Positions 28,557 to 39,999 of a stretch of DNA of 64,000 nucleotides are shown here, piece after piece. Origin of the DNA: Mycoplasmopsis columbinasalis. Lineage in GTDB: Bacteria > Bacillota_I > Bacilli_A > Mycoplasmatales > Metamycoplasmataceae. The notes beneath the pieces were generated by a model, which was given only the letters and a program-made list of their open reading frames with translations, ran no database searches and was not told the DNA's origin. Positions within the stretch are counted from its first letter, which is position 1, and every line of letters starts with the position of its first letter. The DNA lies in contig NZ_LR215043.1 of the NCBI RefSeq assembly GCF_900660705.1, positions 620,001 to 684,000 on the forward strand, written 5' to 3'. The translations under genes were made by a program, and so were the position numbers.

Positions 28557-30431
28557 TTAAATCTTTTCATTATTTTTAGGGGTATTAAAGTCAAAGAAGC
28601 GTTTAGTAAAAGGTTTTTTTGCGTTAGGCACATTTTTAGTGAATTTACAATTTGGAAAGTTGGCGCAACCAATAAATTTACCAAATTTACCATTTTTAAT
28701 CATTAATGTACCACCATCATCAGGACAAAGTTCATCAATTGTGTTAAGTGGCACTTCACTTTTTTGCATTAATTGTTGTGCTTGCTCGTAAGCATTTGTA
28801 AATTTTTGATAAAAATCTTCCATTAGTTCTGGCACCATCGCACGGTTTTCGGCAATTTTATCTAGATCTTCTTCAACTTTGGCAGTGTAACTTTCATTGA
28901 TAATGGTGGGGAACCCTTCGATTAACTTTTCAAGTACCATCTTGCCAAATTCTGTTGGCTGCAACGCACCATTTTTATTTTCAGCATACTCGCGATCCAA
29001 CACAATTTTGACTGTGGAAGCAAATGTGGATGGGCGACCAACTTTGATTTCGTCTAACTTTTCAATTAGCGAACCTTCAGTATAACGTGCTGGTGGTTTA
29101 GTTTCGTGCTCTGAAACAACAAAACGTTCAACATCAATAATTTGGTTCAATTCGTAGTTAGGATCAAGTAAATCTTGTTCAGGTGCTTTTACTACGTAGT
29201 ACCCAGGAAAGACAACTCTACTAATTGTCATTTTGAATGTTAAATCATGTTTTTCAAAGGTGTAAGTTTTAGTCGCACGAATTGGTTGTTTAATTAAAGC
29301 CTGCAAAGTGTTTTCGTAAATTAATTTGTAAATTTCGAATTCATAGTTATTTAAGTCAAATTTTTCTTTGGCCATCAAAGGTGTCAAGTGAATATCAGTT
29401 GGACGAATTGCCTCGTGAGCATCTTGGTCGCCGGCAACACCTTTGATGTTTTGAGCAACAAAATCACTACCATATTTTGCTTGGATGTATTTTTGAGCTT
29501 CTTGTACAAAAGTTTCGCTTAATCTAGTACTATCAGTTCTTGGGTAACTAATTAAACCACCGTCACCAAAACCTTCATAAAGTTTTTGGGCTGTGGACTG
29601 TGTAATAAGTGAACTAAAAGGTGACTTACGATAAAGTGTGGCTTGTTTTAAAGGTGTGATAGCGGTAACTTTACGTTCTTGATTCTTAATGTCAGTAACA
29701 ACCATCTGGTTGGTTGGCATTTTGCTAAGTTGCGCTTTAACTGCTTCAATTTCATCAAGATAGACTCAATCGCGTTCTTCACTGGGGTGGTTCTCCATAT
29801 AAATTGATGCAGTATTTTCATTATCAATTACAGCAGTAACTTTTCTGTAACCCACCGGCACAAAAGCTTCAATTTCTTTTTCACGATCAACAATTAGTTT
29901 GAGTGCAATTGACTGCACACGACCGGCACTGGGATGTGTTGGCGCATTTTTTAACTTGGTGTTAACCAAATTTGAAAGCCTAAAGCCAATAATACGATCT
30001 AACATACGGCGTGCTTTTTGTGCGTCGACTAAAGCCTGATCTATTTGCTTTGGATGTTCAATTGCTTTTAAAATTGCTTCTTTTGTAATTTCGTTGTAAC
30101 GTATTCTTTTGTATTTATCTTCAATATTAAGCTCTTTGACTAAATGATCGCTAATGGCTTCACCCTCACGGTCAGGGTCAGTTGCAATGTAAACTTCAGA
30201 AGCGTTTTTAGCTAATTTTTTCAGTTCAGTTACAATTTTTTGTTTTGTTTTATCAATAATATATCTTGGTTCTCACTTTTCAAGATCGATTCCAAGTTTC
30301 ATTACACCTGACTTTGCTAGCACCATAATGTGCCCAACAGAGGCTTCAACATCATAACCTTTACCAAGGTATTTTTTAATTGTCTGCACTTTATTTGGTG
30401 ACTCGACAATAACTAATTTTTTATGGTTCAT
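28557..30431 (-). CDS. topA: DNA topoisomerase I
   Basis: The 624-residue protein starts with the Toprim domain [17 protein letters not shown] and [11 protein letters not shown]. It has the helix [15 protein letters not shown], and the active-site Tyr in [14 protein letters not shown] at about residue 296. The enzyme relaxes negative supercoils. Near the C-terminus there is one zinc-ribbon-like segment. It reads ELCPDDGG...[10 protein letters not shown], so one of the usual four cysteines is replaced by Asp. The start has no strong Shine-Dalgarno site; ATG 30431 is chosen from the conserved N-terminus. A long AT-rich spacer separates it from the divergent secY. Confidence 0.96.
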
Positions 30432-30591
30432 ACGAAAAATAGTAAAACAAAAAATTTAAAACAAAAAAATAAAACACAAAAACTATGAAAAAATTATCAC
30501 ACGTGTAAAGTTTCGAATTTAACTAAATTTTGTGGTAAGTTTTATTTTGAAAAAAATTTTATTTTTACTAACACAAAGTTAACAAATATGT

Positions 30592-30602
30592 CTATTTTAT
30601 AG
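30592..30602. repeat. Intergenic palindrome element, copy 8
   Basis: CTATTTTATAG is exact and is preceded by GTTAACAAATATGT, one of the best flank matches. Confidence 0.6.
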
Positions 30603-30766
30603 CTCTAAACTTTAAATTTTCTAAAAAATAAACTAAATAAAAATTTTGCACTTCGAAATTTTTCTATGCTACTAAAAAATAGTTCTAAAAACAAATTTTT
30701 TTATTCTTTTTTTGTCGAATAGTAAAGACACATCTTGAAACCTAAAATTAGATATTGAATTTAGTA

Positions 30767-30778
30767 TTAATATATAAT
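30767..30778 (+). promoter_or_regulatory. Promoter box of secY-adk
   Basis: TTAATATATAAT lies 33 bp before the secY start. Confidence 0.7.
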
Positions 30779-30811
30779 TAACAAATATTTATGTACACAT
30801 GGAAAGGGGCT

Positions 30812-32254
30812 ATGAAAAAAATTAGTTTTGTTAAAGCTTTTTACTGATTTCGACAAAAATGAACGAACTTTTGAGCGAACAAAGAAATCACTAAAAAGAC
30901 CATTTTTACAGCCACATTGTTAATTCTTTACATTCTAGCAACTACAATTACAGCTCCCTTCGTAATAATTAAAACCGCTGATGTAGTTGATAATGATACT
31001 TTCTTAAACACTTTGAACCTTGTTGGTGGTGGTGGACTTAGAAACTTTTCACTAATGGCTCTAGGAATTAGTCCTTTCATTAATGCCTCTTTGATTATGT
31101 CGCTGCTACAAACAAGAGCATTCCCAGCAGTTCATAAACTCACACAAAGTGGACCACATGGTCGTAGGAAACTCAACATAATTACGAGATTCTTAACTTT
31201 ATTAATTGCTTATCCACAAGCAATTTTGCTTACAACATCGCTTTCGGCCGGACAAAATCCATTTATTGAATTTGTGCCGCTTGCAAATAATAGTGCCTTA
31301 ACTGGCTTAACTTCTTACTTCCTTTTACCATTAATTTTAATGGGTGGTTCATTATTCTCGCTTTACCTTGCGGAACAAATTACAAACAAAGGAATTGGAA
31401 ATGGTACTTCACTATTAATTTTTGTGGGAATCGCCTTCCAATTACCAGCTCAATTCAGAGGAGCATTTAGTTACTTTGTCGGTGATGGTGGTAGAACTTC
31501 TACCTTTGTTGGTGCCCTTAAATTCTTAACTTACATTTTCGTTTATTTACTAGTAATTTTTGTTATAGCACTAGTTTATAATGCTGAACGTCACATTCCA
31601 ATTCAACAAATCGGTGCTGGACGGAGCAAAAACGTCAATGAAATGGGTAAATTACCAATCAAACTTAACCCTGGTGGCATTATGCCAATTATCTTCTCGA
31701 CAATGCTCTTATCATTACCTTTAATGATTGCTCGTATCTTACCTGAGACTAATTTAGCCAAAGTTTGAATGGAGAAAAATCTAAGTTTCACCAGTGCGCT
31801 TGGCCTTTCACTTTTAGTGGTAATTACATTCTTCTTTAGTTACTTGATGGGTCTCCAACAATCGAGAATTGATCGTATTGCTGAAGACTTTGCTAAAAAT
31901 TCAACCTTTATTCCAGGAATTAAACCTGGTGAAGAAACAGAAAATTATTTATTTGGTGTAGTTTTAAGATTATGTACTTTTAGTGCTTTCTACCTTATAA
32001 TTCTTGCTTCAATGCAATACTTGCAAATTATTCTCCTTGACTTCCCAACTATTATTTCTTTTGGTGGTACTGGAATGATGATTTTGGTAACTGTATCAAT
32101 TGAAACAATCTTACAGTACAAAGCTAGAATTAAAAGTTCACGTTTATCAAAGCAAAAAGTACTTTCAAACAAAGCTGCTGACAAACTTAGCAAACCTGAT
32201 CCTTTTGCCAAAAAAGGTTCAGAAAGTAAAGATGGAGATGGTTTATTATGATAG
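30812..32254 (+). CDS. secY: Preprotein translocase subunit SecY
   Basis: The 480-residue protein has ten predicted membrane helices with SecY signatures GISPFINASLIMSLL, TQSGPHGRRKLN, NKGIGNGTSLLIF, ERHIPIQQ and NPGGIMPIIF. It forms the protein-conducting channel. ATG 30812 follows GGAAAGGGGC. The terminal codons are TTA TTA TGA TAG; since TGA is Trp here, the protein ends in Leu-Leu-Trp and the true stop is TAG at 32252-32254. The gene overlaps adk by 7 bp. Unlike many bacteria, secY here is not inside a ribosomal-protein operon. Confidence 0.97.
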
Positions 32255-32961
32255 TTTCTGCTTGTCGTTCTCAAAAAAATACAACTAACGACACACCTTG
32301 CAATTGTGTAAAAACACCCTTACCTAACTTAGTTTTTATGGGGCCTCCGGGAGTGGGCAAAGGCACTGTGGCAGCTTTGCTCGCAAGCGAACAAAACTTA
32401 GTTCACGTGTCAACTGGTAACATTTTTCGTGAAGAAATGGCTGCTAACAGCGAATTAGGTCGTAAAGCCCGTGAATATGTTGACAATGGTTTGTATGTAC
32501 CAGATTCAGTAACTAACGAAATGGTACGGAAAAAATTAAATACTTTAATGGCGGCAAACCAACGCGTAATTTTGGATGGTTATCCGCGAACACTTGAACA
32601 AGTTAATTTTCTCAATAACATTAGTGGTTTTAACTATCAAGTAATTGAACTTACCACTAGTGAAGAAATTATTTTGCAAAGGTTAGGTGGCAGGCGTTTT
32701 TGTCCACAATGTGGTAAAAGTTTCAATATTTATTCAATGCCATCACAAAAAGGTGACCACTGTGATAATTGCGACGCGTTATTAGCAACGCGCAAAGATG
32801 ATTCAAAAGAAAATATCATTGTGCGGCAAAAGGTTTACCACGAACAAACACAACCGCTTTTAAACTATTACAAACAAACACAACAATTACACACTTTTGA
32901 CGCTTCTAAAGACGCGCAAACTACTAAAAACGAAATTCTTAAATATTTACAAACTTTATAA
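32248..32961 (+). CDS. adk: Adenylate kinase
   Basis: The 237-residue protein has P-loop GPPGVGKGT at 32-40, the AMP-binding STGNIFREE, VILDGYPRT and a LID zinc finger with cysteine pairs CPQC and CDNC. It balances ATP, ADP and AMP. The ATG overlaps the secY end, the usual secY-adk coupling. Compared with typical enzymes it has an extra 25 residues at the N-terminus (MIVSACRSQKNTTNDTPCNC) containing three cysteines. No other in-frame start with a ribosome site would remove them, so the extension is probably real. A terminator follows. Confidence 0.95.
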   Translation: MIVSACRSQKNTTNDTPCNCVKTPLPNLVFMGPPGVGKGTVAALLASEQNLVHVSTGNIFREEMAANSELGRKAREYVDNGLYVPDSVTNEMVRKKLNTLMAANQRVILDGYPRTLEQVNFLNNISGFNYQVIELTTSEEIILQRLGGRRFCPQCGKSFNIYSMPSQKGDHCDNCDALLATRKDDSKENIIVRQKVYHEQTQPLLNYYKQTQQLHTFDASKDAQTTKNEILKYLQTL

Positions 32962-32971
32962 TTTAAACCTT

Positions 32972-32998
32972 AAAACTGCTTGTTAAACAAGCAGTTTT
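32972..32998 (+). terminator. Terminator of secY-adk
   Basis: An 11-bp stem AAAACTGCTTG/CAAGCAGTTTT with a 5-nt loop. Confidence 0.9.
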
Positions 32999-33097
32999 AC
33001 TTTGCAATTGTGTTTGTTTCTGTTATCAAAACGGAGTACTCAGCAATTTTGTTTTTCTTTTTGAAAAAACAACTTTAAGTTATAATTATGAAACCGT

Positions 33098-33188
33098 GGA
33101 ACAGTACTCAAGTGGTCGAAGAGGCGGTCCTGCTAAGACTGTAGGGGAGGCAACTCCCGCGGAGGTTCAAATCCTCTCTGTTCCGCCA
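33098..33188 (+). tRNA. tRNA-Ser (anticodon GCT)
   Basis: The 91-nt gene includes CCA. The acceptor is GGAACAG/CTGTTCC, the anticodon loop is CTGCTAA (anticodon GCT), and a long variable arm GTAGGGGAGGCAACTCCCGC marks class II. A TATAAT box lies at 33081. It decodes AGC/AGU. Confidence 0.96.
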
Positions 33189-33306
33189 TTTTTTTATATC
33201 TTTTTTGTTTTGTGTTAAAATTTCGTGCACAATTTGCTCAATAGTGTAAGTGGAGCAAAATTACTTAGCTAGTCTTGTTGCTTAGTTTTGCACAGAAAGG
33301 AGTTTT

Positions 33307-36069
33307 ATGACTGACTTTAAAACCGGTTTAACTTCGGCTCAAGTTGAAGATAAATTAATTGAATTTGGTGAAAACACCTTAGTTAAACCTAAAAAAGTAA
33401 GTTGAATTGGTTCATTTTTCAAACAATTTCTTGACCCAATGGTGATTTTACTTGTGATTGCGGCTTTTGTGAGTTTGGGACTTGCCATCTTCGAACACGT
33501 TCATAGTTCTACTCGCACCACAACAGAGATTATTGTGTCATATGTTGAACCGGGAATCATCTTTTTAGTAATTGCACTCAATAGTGCTTTGGGTGCCTAC
33601 CAGGAAGTAAAAAGCGACCAAGCTGTGCGAGCCCTGGCAGCAATGAACGAAACCAATGCCACTGTGCGACGGAATGGAGAAATTATTAAAATTCCTGCGA
33701 CACAACTGGTACCAGGTGACGTGATGTTACTTAATGCTGGTGATGTAATTAGTGCTGACGGGCGACTCATTGATGCTTTCAATTTACGCGTAATTGAATC
33801 TTCGCTCACAGGTGAATCAGTGGCCGTAGATAAAAAAGCTAACTTTGATGCACCAAAAAATGAAGTACTTGCGCAAAATACGCACTTAGTATTTTCGGGA
33901 ACTTATGTAACAAACGGTAAGGCTGAAGTTTTAGTTGAAGAAACTGGCACTCGGACTGAACTTGGCAAAATCAACGCTATGATTCAAAGCCAAAACAAAA
34001 CCTTGACTCCTTTACAACTTAAACTTAATAAACTAAGCAAAATTTTTGGCTGATCAGGTATTGTGTTGCTATTTATAAGTTTTATTATTTATATTCTTTT
34101 AAATAATATTGTGCTTAACACTTGAAGCAATCCAGATGTTTATACCTCGAGTGCTGTCACGGCAATTAGTTTAGCTGTGGCTGCAATTCCTGAAGGCTTA
34201 ATTACTTTTACAACTGTTTTACTAAGTATTGGTGTAAGTAAAATTTCTAAACAAAATGGTTTAGTCAAAAACCTTTTAGCCGTGGAAACTTTAGGTTCAG
34301 TCAACGTCATTTGCAGTGACAAAACAGGTACACTTACTGAAAACAAAATGACTGTTGTGGATGGTTACATCAACAATAAATTACTTAGTAAAACAACAGG
34401 CAGTGCAGCTGATCGTGATTTTCACATTTTGGCTACCTATTTAACTTTGTGCAACGATGCTTCTATTAGTTATGACCAAAACACAAATACTTTTAAAGAA
34501 ATTGGCGACCCGACCGAAACTGGATTACTTTGATATGCCTATGGCTTAGGTATCTACAAAGAATCATTACTAGCCAAAACTCCAATTTTAGACACCTTAA
34601 CTTTTGATAGTGATCGGAAATTAATGTCAGTGTTAGTGGAAAAAGAAAACCACACTGCCGATACTGATCCAAAATCAAACTTGATCATTGTTAAAGGCGC
34701 TCCAGATGTGGTTTTAGCTAGATGTAAAAACCTTGAGAGCGCACAACTAGAACAAATTAATCGCGACTTTGGACAAAAGTCTTACCGTGTGCTCGCAGTG
34801 GCTACGCGTGAAACTACTGCTACAAAACTTAGTTACGACGACGAGCAAGATCTTACTTTTGTTGGTCTGATTGCAATGATTGACCCACCACGTGCCAATG
34901 TGGCCAAAAGCATTGCTGTTGCGCAAAAAGCGGGCGTGAAAACTGTAATGATTACTGGTGACCACATTCACACAGCTCAAGCTATCGCCAAAGATCTTGG
35001 TATTTGAAAAGAAGGTGATTTAACAGTCAGTGGGGAAGAATTAGCGCGGATGAGTGACATTGAACTCGCTAGCAAAGTTCACCTTATTAGCGTGTATGCT
35101 CGTGTGAACCCAAGCGACAAACTAAGAATTGTCAATGCTTGACAAAGTCACGAAAAAGTAGTGGCTATGACTGGTGATGGTGTCAACGACGCTCCTGCAT
35201 TGAAAGCTAGCGATATTGGTTGTGCGATGGGAATTACTGGTACAGATGTGTCTAAACAAGCAGCCGACTTAGTTTTAGTTGATGATAACTTTAATACTAT
35301 TGTCAACTCAATTAAAAATGGACGGATGATTTTTGACAAAATCAAAATTGTGATTTTAAACTTGCTCATTTCTTCATTATCAGAAGTATTAGTTATGTTA
35401 GTTGGTTTAATTGCCTTCTACTTAGCCTTTAAAGAAAGAATAGGCTCAGATGGTTTTTACATCTTTTCAGCTTCACAACTTTTATGAATTAACCTCTTAA
35501 CTCATGGCTTACCAGCCATCGCACTTGGTTTAATTGATTCAGACAAAGACGTGATGAACCGCAGTCCTTATTCGAAGAAAGAAAGTATTTTTGCGCGGGG
35601 TATGGGTTATAACTTGCTCGCCCAAGGTTGTGTGTTATCATTTTTCACCTTGTTAGCTTACGGTCTTGGCGGCGTTTATGCTGCACAACTAAACTTAACA
35701 GGTCTTGAATTTCTCAAAGTTGCTTCAACAGCCGCGTTTCTCACCCTTGGCATTGGCGCTTCACTTAATAGCATTAACTTAATGAGTACCAAAACAATCT
35801 TTAGTTGAACCAACTTGAAAAAAAACTGAATCGTGTTTGTTGCCGCAGGTACTTCAGTCTTTAGTGTCTTACTTGTGGTGTTGGTACCAAACCTTTCGAG
35901 TGTCTTCCGGATGGTTGATAACGTGTATTACTACCCATTGATTTTAGCGATTGGTTTAACTCTCGCGCTCACCTTGACAATTTACAACGAAATTTATAAA
36001 GTGATTGTTTATTTCTGAACTAAACATAAAACTGTGCAAATGCAAAACCTAGCACAAGTTAAATTCTAA
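33307..36069 (+). CDS. P-type cation-transporting ATPase (P2, calcium-pump like)
   Basis: The 920-residue pump has every hallmark in order: a short N-domain, TGES at about residue 165, PEGL in helix M4 (AAIPEGL, about 293-296), the phosphorylation motif DKTGTLT at about 338, KGAPD in the nucleotide domain, TGDH, and GDGVNDAP at 623-630. Ten membrane helices are expected. PEGL and the overall layout fit P2A/P2B pumps that expel Ca2+ (or Mn2+). Ion specificity is inferred only. The start follows AAAGGAGTTTT. It is monocistronic, after tRNA-Ser, with about ten TGA Trp codons. Confidence 0.93.
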
Positions 36070-36111
36070 AATGCACAACAATTAGCATAATTAATTAACA
36101 TAATTAAGAAA

Positions 36112-36122
36112 CTACAACATAG
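36112..36122. repeat. Intergenic palindrome element, copy 9
   Basis: CTACAACATAG (one mismatch) in the ATPase/lemA spacer. A half-site AAATGCTATGTTTT follows at about 36170. Confidence 0.45.
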
Positions 36123-36278
36123 CAAATACTGCTTCACTAAATTTTGCAAAGAATTACTAAGAAGTGGAAAATGCTATGTTTTTTGTCACCAGAAACTAAA
36201 AAACTATTAAAATTTATATATTAATTTATAGTTCTCTCACTAATTCTGAAAAGAACTAACTTTTGGAAAGGAAAATTT

Positions 36279-36980
36279 ATGGGCAATTTTTTATCACCAA
36301 ATAATGCCAACAACCTCACCGAAGAACAAAAATTAGGCTACAACCCAGTTGCTGCGACTGGAACTCGTGGTGCCGAAATTTCAAAAGCACAAAAAGTAAT
36401 GTTTGTGATTTTGTCGGTGCTTACTTTAGGTATTTACTGACTTCACCACATGGTCTTTAAGACTGTCAATGTGTTGTTAAAACAACAAAACCAAATTAAC
36501 AGTGCTGCTTCTTCAATTGACGTGCAACTTAGCAAACGTTTCGGTACACTTTCAAAATTAGTGGATGCTGGTAGAAGTTACTTTGCACACGAAAAAGACA
36601 TTATGACTAATGTTGCTAAATTCCGTTCAATGGCTGGCCAACTTAGCAGCGGAAATCTTAGTTCAAGTGAAGCTGGTCAATTACGTAACGAATTAGAAGC
36701 TGGTATGAATGGATTACTTTCACGTTTACTTGCTGTACACGAAAACTATCCAGAATTAAAAGCTTCAAGCATTACCAGAGACTTAATGGAACAAGCAAGC
36801 TACTTAGAATCAGAAATTGCTGCTTCAAGAAGATTGTACAATACCCACGCTAACGAATTTAACATTCAACTTTCAACTTTCCCAACTAACTATGTTGCTT
36901 GAAAGAAAAAATACACCACTGTACCTCTTTTCTTAGCAGCGTCAAAAGAAAGACAAGACGTAAGTATGTCATTAAACTAA
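36279..36980 (+). CDS. LemA family protein
   Basis: The 233-residue protein has one membrane helix (VMFVILSVLTLGIYWLHHMV, about residues 46-65). A long helical domain follows with the LemA pattern: ENYPELKAS, LESEIAASRRLYNTHANEFN and a terminal FPTNYVA. LemA proteins form four-helix bundles anchored in the membrane with the N-terminus outside; their function is not known. The start follows GGAAAGGAAAATTT, and a terminator follows the stop. The N-terminal 40 residues before the helix are unusually long and polar. Confidence 0.88.
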
Positions 36981-37014
36981 AATTGTGACCAAGTGTTGTA
37001 ATTGCTGTAAAACT

Positions 37015-37046
37015 AAAAACACAAGTTTTCGGGCTTGTGTTTTTTT
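37015..37046 (+). terminator. Terminator after lemA
   Basis: The stem AAAAACACAAG/CTTGTGTTTTT with an 8-nt loop and T-tail. Confidence 0.9.
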
Positions 37047-37168
37047 ATCTAACTTTTATTTTAAAAGCGCATCAAACCTCACTTGCTAAATGAAACAAAA
37101 TAGAAACACTAACTTTGTAAATGTTGAACTGCGTAAAACTTTTAACTTTCATTCTTTGCAATTGAAGA

Positions 37169-37179
37169 CTACAACATAG
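37169..37179. repeat. Intergenic palindrome element, copy 10
   Basis: CTACAACATAG, identical to the core of copy 9. Read on the minus strand the flank is TTTTAATG. Confidence 0.45.
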
Positions 37180-37313
37180 CATTAAAAGTTAACTGTGCGT
37201 TGGTTCTTTTGTGAAACTAAATTAGTTGCAACATCCTTGTAACAAAATTGGTGCACAATAATCAAACGTCCTTAAAATTATGCTCTTTACTTTACATAGC
37301 AAACTATGTGATA

Positions 37314-37324
37314 GAATGATTTGT
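37314..37324. repeat. Intergenic palindrome element, copy 11
   Basis: CTATGTGATAG is exact and is preceded by TTACATAGCAAA, which forms a larger inverted repeat with it. Confidence 0.5.
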
Positions 37325-37390
37325 AATTTTAATGTGCGCAAGTGAGCAAACTCTCCTTTTAAATTTTAAAGCACCCTCACAGCAAAGAAA

Positions 37391-37412
37391 AAGCTACCCC
37401 CACCGGTAGCTT
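37391..37412 (-). terminator. Terminator after pdhB
   Basis: The stem AAGCTACC/GGTAGCTT with a 6-nt loop is followed on the minus strand by TTTTTC. Confidence 0.85.
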
Positions 37413-37465
37413 AATCTATTATTCATTATAAAAGTTAAGATTATATTAATAACAGAAATGAATGA

Positions 37466-38461
37466 TTAGTCTGCTAAGATTTCATCGATAACAGTAGCAA
37501 TTTTATCCTTGTCAACCATAAATAATGGTTCAAGAGCTGGAAGAGGAATTGTTACGTCAGGAGCTGTTAAACGACGTGGTGCTGAAAGTAAGTCGTCAAA
37601 GCAGTGTTCGTTTACACGTGCAAGTACTTCACCAGCGATTGAGCCTGATTGTACAGCTTCTGTTACTACTAACACACGACCTGTCTTCTTCACTGAGTCA
37701 ACAATGGTCTTGGTGTCAAGTGGTTTAAGAGTTCTAAGGTCGATCACTTCAACTGAGTATTCTTTACCTTGTTCTTCAAGTAACTTAAGCGCAGCTAAAG
37801 TTTCGTGAACCATGTGACCGTAAGTTACAACTGTTAAGTCTTCACCTGGCACAACAACGCTTGCTTTACCAATTTCTACAGTGTAGTAACCAGCAGGAAT
37901 TTCTTGTTTGAAAGCACGGTAGTCACGCTTGTGTTCAAGGAATACAACTGGATCTGGGTCTTCGATTGCAGCGATTAAAAGACCTTTGGTGTCGTAAGGA
38001 GTTGCAGGCATAACAACCTTAAGTCCTGGAATGTGTGCAAAAAGAGCTTCGATTGACTCTGAGTGGTGTTCAAGAGCCTTTACACCACCACCACATGGCA
38101 TTCTAAGAACCATAGGTACACCATAGTTACCTCTTGATCTTTTTCTCATACGTGCAGCGTTAGCAAACATTTGTGACATAGCTAAGAATGAGAAACCTGA
38201 GAATTGCATTTCAACAACAGGTACTAAACCAGCGATAGCTGCACCGATAGCTGAACCAGCAATTGCACCTTCGGTAATTGGTGAGTCTCAAACTCTTTCT
38301 GAACCGTATTTAGCTTGTAAGCCTTGTGTTGCACGGAACACACCACCTTCGAAACCAACGTCTTCACCATAAACTACAACATTTTTGTTTCTTTCAAGCA
38401 TCACATCAAGTGCGTTGGTAACTGCACCTATGTTATTTACTGAAATTTTTTCGTTTGACAT
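37466..38461 (-). CDS. pdhB: Pyruvate dehydrogenase E1 component, beta subunit
   Basis: The 331-residue protein has the E1-beta motifs VVVYGEDVGFEGGVF, TEGAIAGSAIGAAI, EMQFSGF, RMPCGGGVKALEHHSESIEALFAHIPGLKVVMPA and VEVIDLRTLKPLD. With PdhA it decarboxylates pyruvate and passes the hydroxyethyl group to the lipoyl arm of E2. AAAGGAGAAAAT precedes ATG 38461. It follows pdhA by 69 bp on the same strand. No E2 or E3 gene lies in this window, so pdhC and pdhD must be elsewhere. Confidence 0.97.
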
Positions 38462-38530
38462 ATTTTCTCCTTTGATTAAGTAAGTATCATTATTAGCTAA
38501 AAGATTTTTATTTTTAACTAATTACTTAAA

Positions 38531-39637
38531 TTATTTTTTTAAAAATCTTCTGTTAGCTTCTTTTTGAGCTACTAATTCTTCAGGCAATACAGCGTAGGTG
38601 TAGTCGTAAACGTGTTCAAAACCTTCTTTAGCAAGGGTGAGTGTTGATGCGTCGTAAGCAGCACGTGCTTCAGCAGCAGCGTCTTCAGCTAATTTTTCTT
38701 TAACTTCTTCAGTTAAAAGACCGTTGTCGAATAAGAATTTTTCGATACGGTGCATTGGTTCTCATCTTTCGTGTCTTTCTTCTTCTTCTCTTGAACGATA
38801 TACACGAGGGTCGTCACTAGTGGTGTGTTGACCTTGACGTCATGTTACGAATTCGATAAGAACAGGACCATGTCCTTCTCTTGCTCATTGGTAAGCTTCT
38901 TTAACAGCAGCTGAACAAGCAAGTAAGTCGTTACCGTCTACACGGATACCTGGAATGTCGTATGAGTGAGCACGTTGTGAAAGTGTAAGCACTTTGTAAC
39001 TGTTGTGTTCTGGAACTGAGATAGCTCATTGGTTGTTAATTGCAGCTAAAACAAATGGTAAGTTACGTACTGATGCAAGGTTAAGACCTTCGTGGAATTC
39101 ACCTTCGTTGGTTCCACCGTTACCTACTGTTGCTAAAGCGATTGATTGGTTGTGTACACCGTTTTTAAGTTTAAGTGCGTATGCAACACCAGCAGCAATT
39201 GAAATTTGTGAACCAATAACAACTTGCATTGGAAGTGTGTTAAGTTCTTTCGCAAATTTTGAACCAAGTTCTGATCCTCTTCAGTAAAGGAATACATTTT
39301 CTTCTGAAATACCACGAGCTAATTGTGCAGCAAGTACACGGTAGTGAGGTACAAATCAGTCATCTTTCTTAAGGAAGTAACCTAAAGCTGATAAACAAGC
39401 TTCTTCACCTAAGTTAGGTGCAAATGTTCCTAAACGTCCAGTTTTTTGAAGTGTTAATGCATAAAGGTCTCATTGACGAGCTCTAATCATTATTTTGTAC
39501 AAATCTAACAATTCTTTCTTTTCTGCATCTGATGGGTTGTAATCTTTGTTAATTAAATTACCATCAACATCAAGAAAACGAATCATTTCTTTTGGATCTG
39601 ACATAACTTTGCCAGCTTGGATGTATTTGAATGACAT
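38531..39637 (-). CDS. pdhA: Pyruvate dehydrogenase E1 component, alpha subunit
   Basis: The 368-residue protein contains the thiamine-diphosphate motif GNGGTNEGEFHEGLNLASVRNLPFVLAAINN, the RGSELGSKFAKE region and the phosphorylation-loop-like YRSREEEERHERWEP. It pairs with PdhB in the E1 heterotetramer. Two overlapping ATGs lie after AAAGGAGAG; the one at 39635-39637 is in frame. A TATAAT box at about 39713 (minus) lies 75 bp upstream. Several TGA Trp codons occur. Confidence 0.97.
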
Positions 39638-39999
39638 TCATCTCTCCTTTTTATAATATATTATAAGAATTTGCACATAATGTCATAAAGTAATGTTTGT
39701 CATTAATATGCACTTATATTATAAAGTAGAGAGTTTAAAACTAATGTTTTATTGACTTTTTTGTTCGAGTTTTTCATATTTTTACGAAAAACTAAAAGGT
39801 TGCTCTCGTGCTACTTTGTATGCTGGTTTCAAAATTACGCAGAGAACCATTTTTTTCACACAAATTATCACAATTTTTGCCCTTTTTACCGCAAAATTAG
39901 AATAAAAAACGGGAAACAAAACACATACATATATAATTTTTCATATTTTGAAGATTCAAGATTTCTTGTTAAATTTGACTCAAAGAAGGAGAAACATTT
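39638..39999. other. 362-bp divergent promoter region, pdhA/pta
   Basis: This holds the pdhA promoter (TTTATAATATAAG, minus, near 39713) and the pta promoter (TATAAT at 39932-39937, plus). A weak open frame across 39752-40003 has no ribosome site and skewed composition, so I do not call it. No palindrome element is seen here. Confidence 0.5.

Larger units (their letters stand above)
30432..30811. other. 380-bp divergent promoter region, topA/secY
   Basis: This is AT-rich sequence without a gene. It contains palindrome element copy 8 at 30592-30602 and the secY promoter box at 30767-30778. The topA promoter must lie near 30440-30520 on the minus strand, but I see no single clear box. Confidence 0.5.
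36981..37465. other. 485-bp spacer between convergent lemA and pdhB
   Basis: This holds the lemA terminator, two palindrome elements (37169 and 37314) and the pdhB terminator. Between 37314 and 37412 the plus strand shows TGTGATAGAAT, an extended -10 like box, followed by about 60 bp with GTGCGCAAGTGAGC and then a hairpin. A short RNA is possible but unproven. No protein gene is seen. Confidence 0.4.

Noticed and set aside
32249-32251. secY ending at TGA 32249-32251
   Set aside because: TGA is Trp in this genome, as shown by every other gene. The stop is the next codon, TAG.
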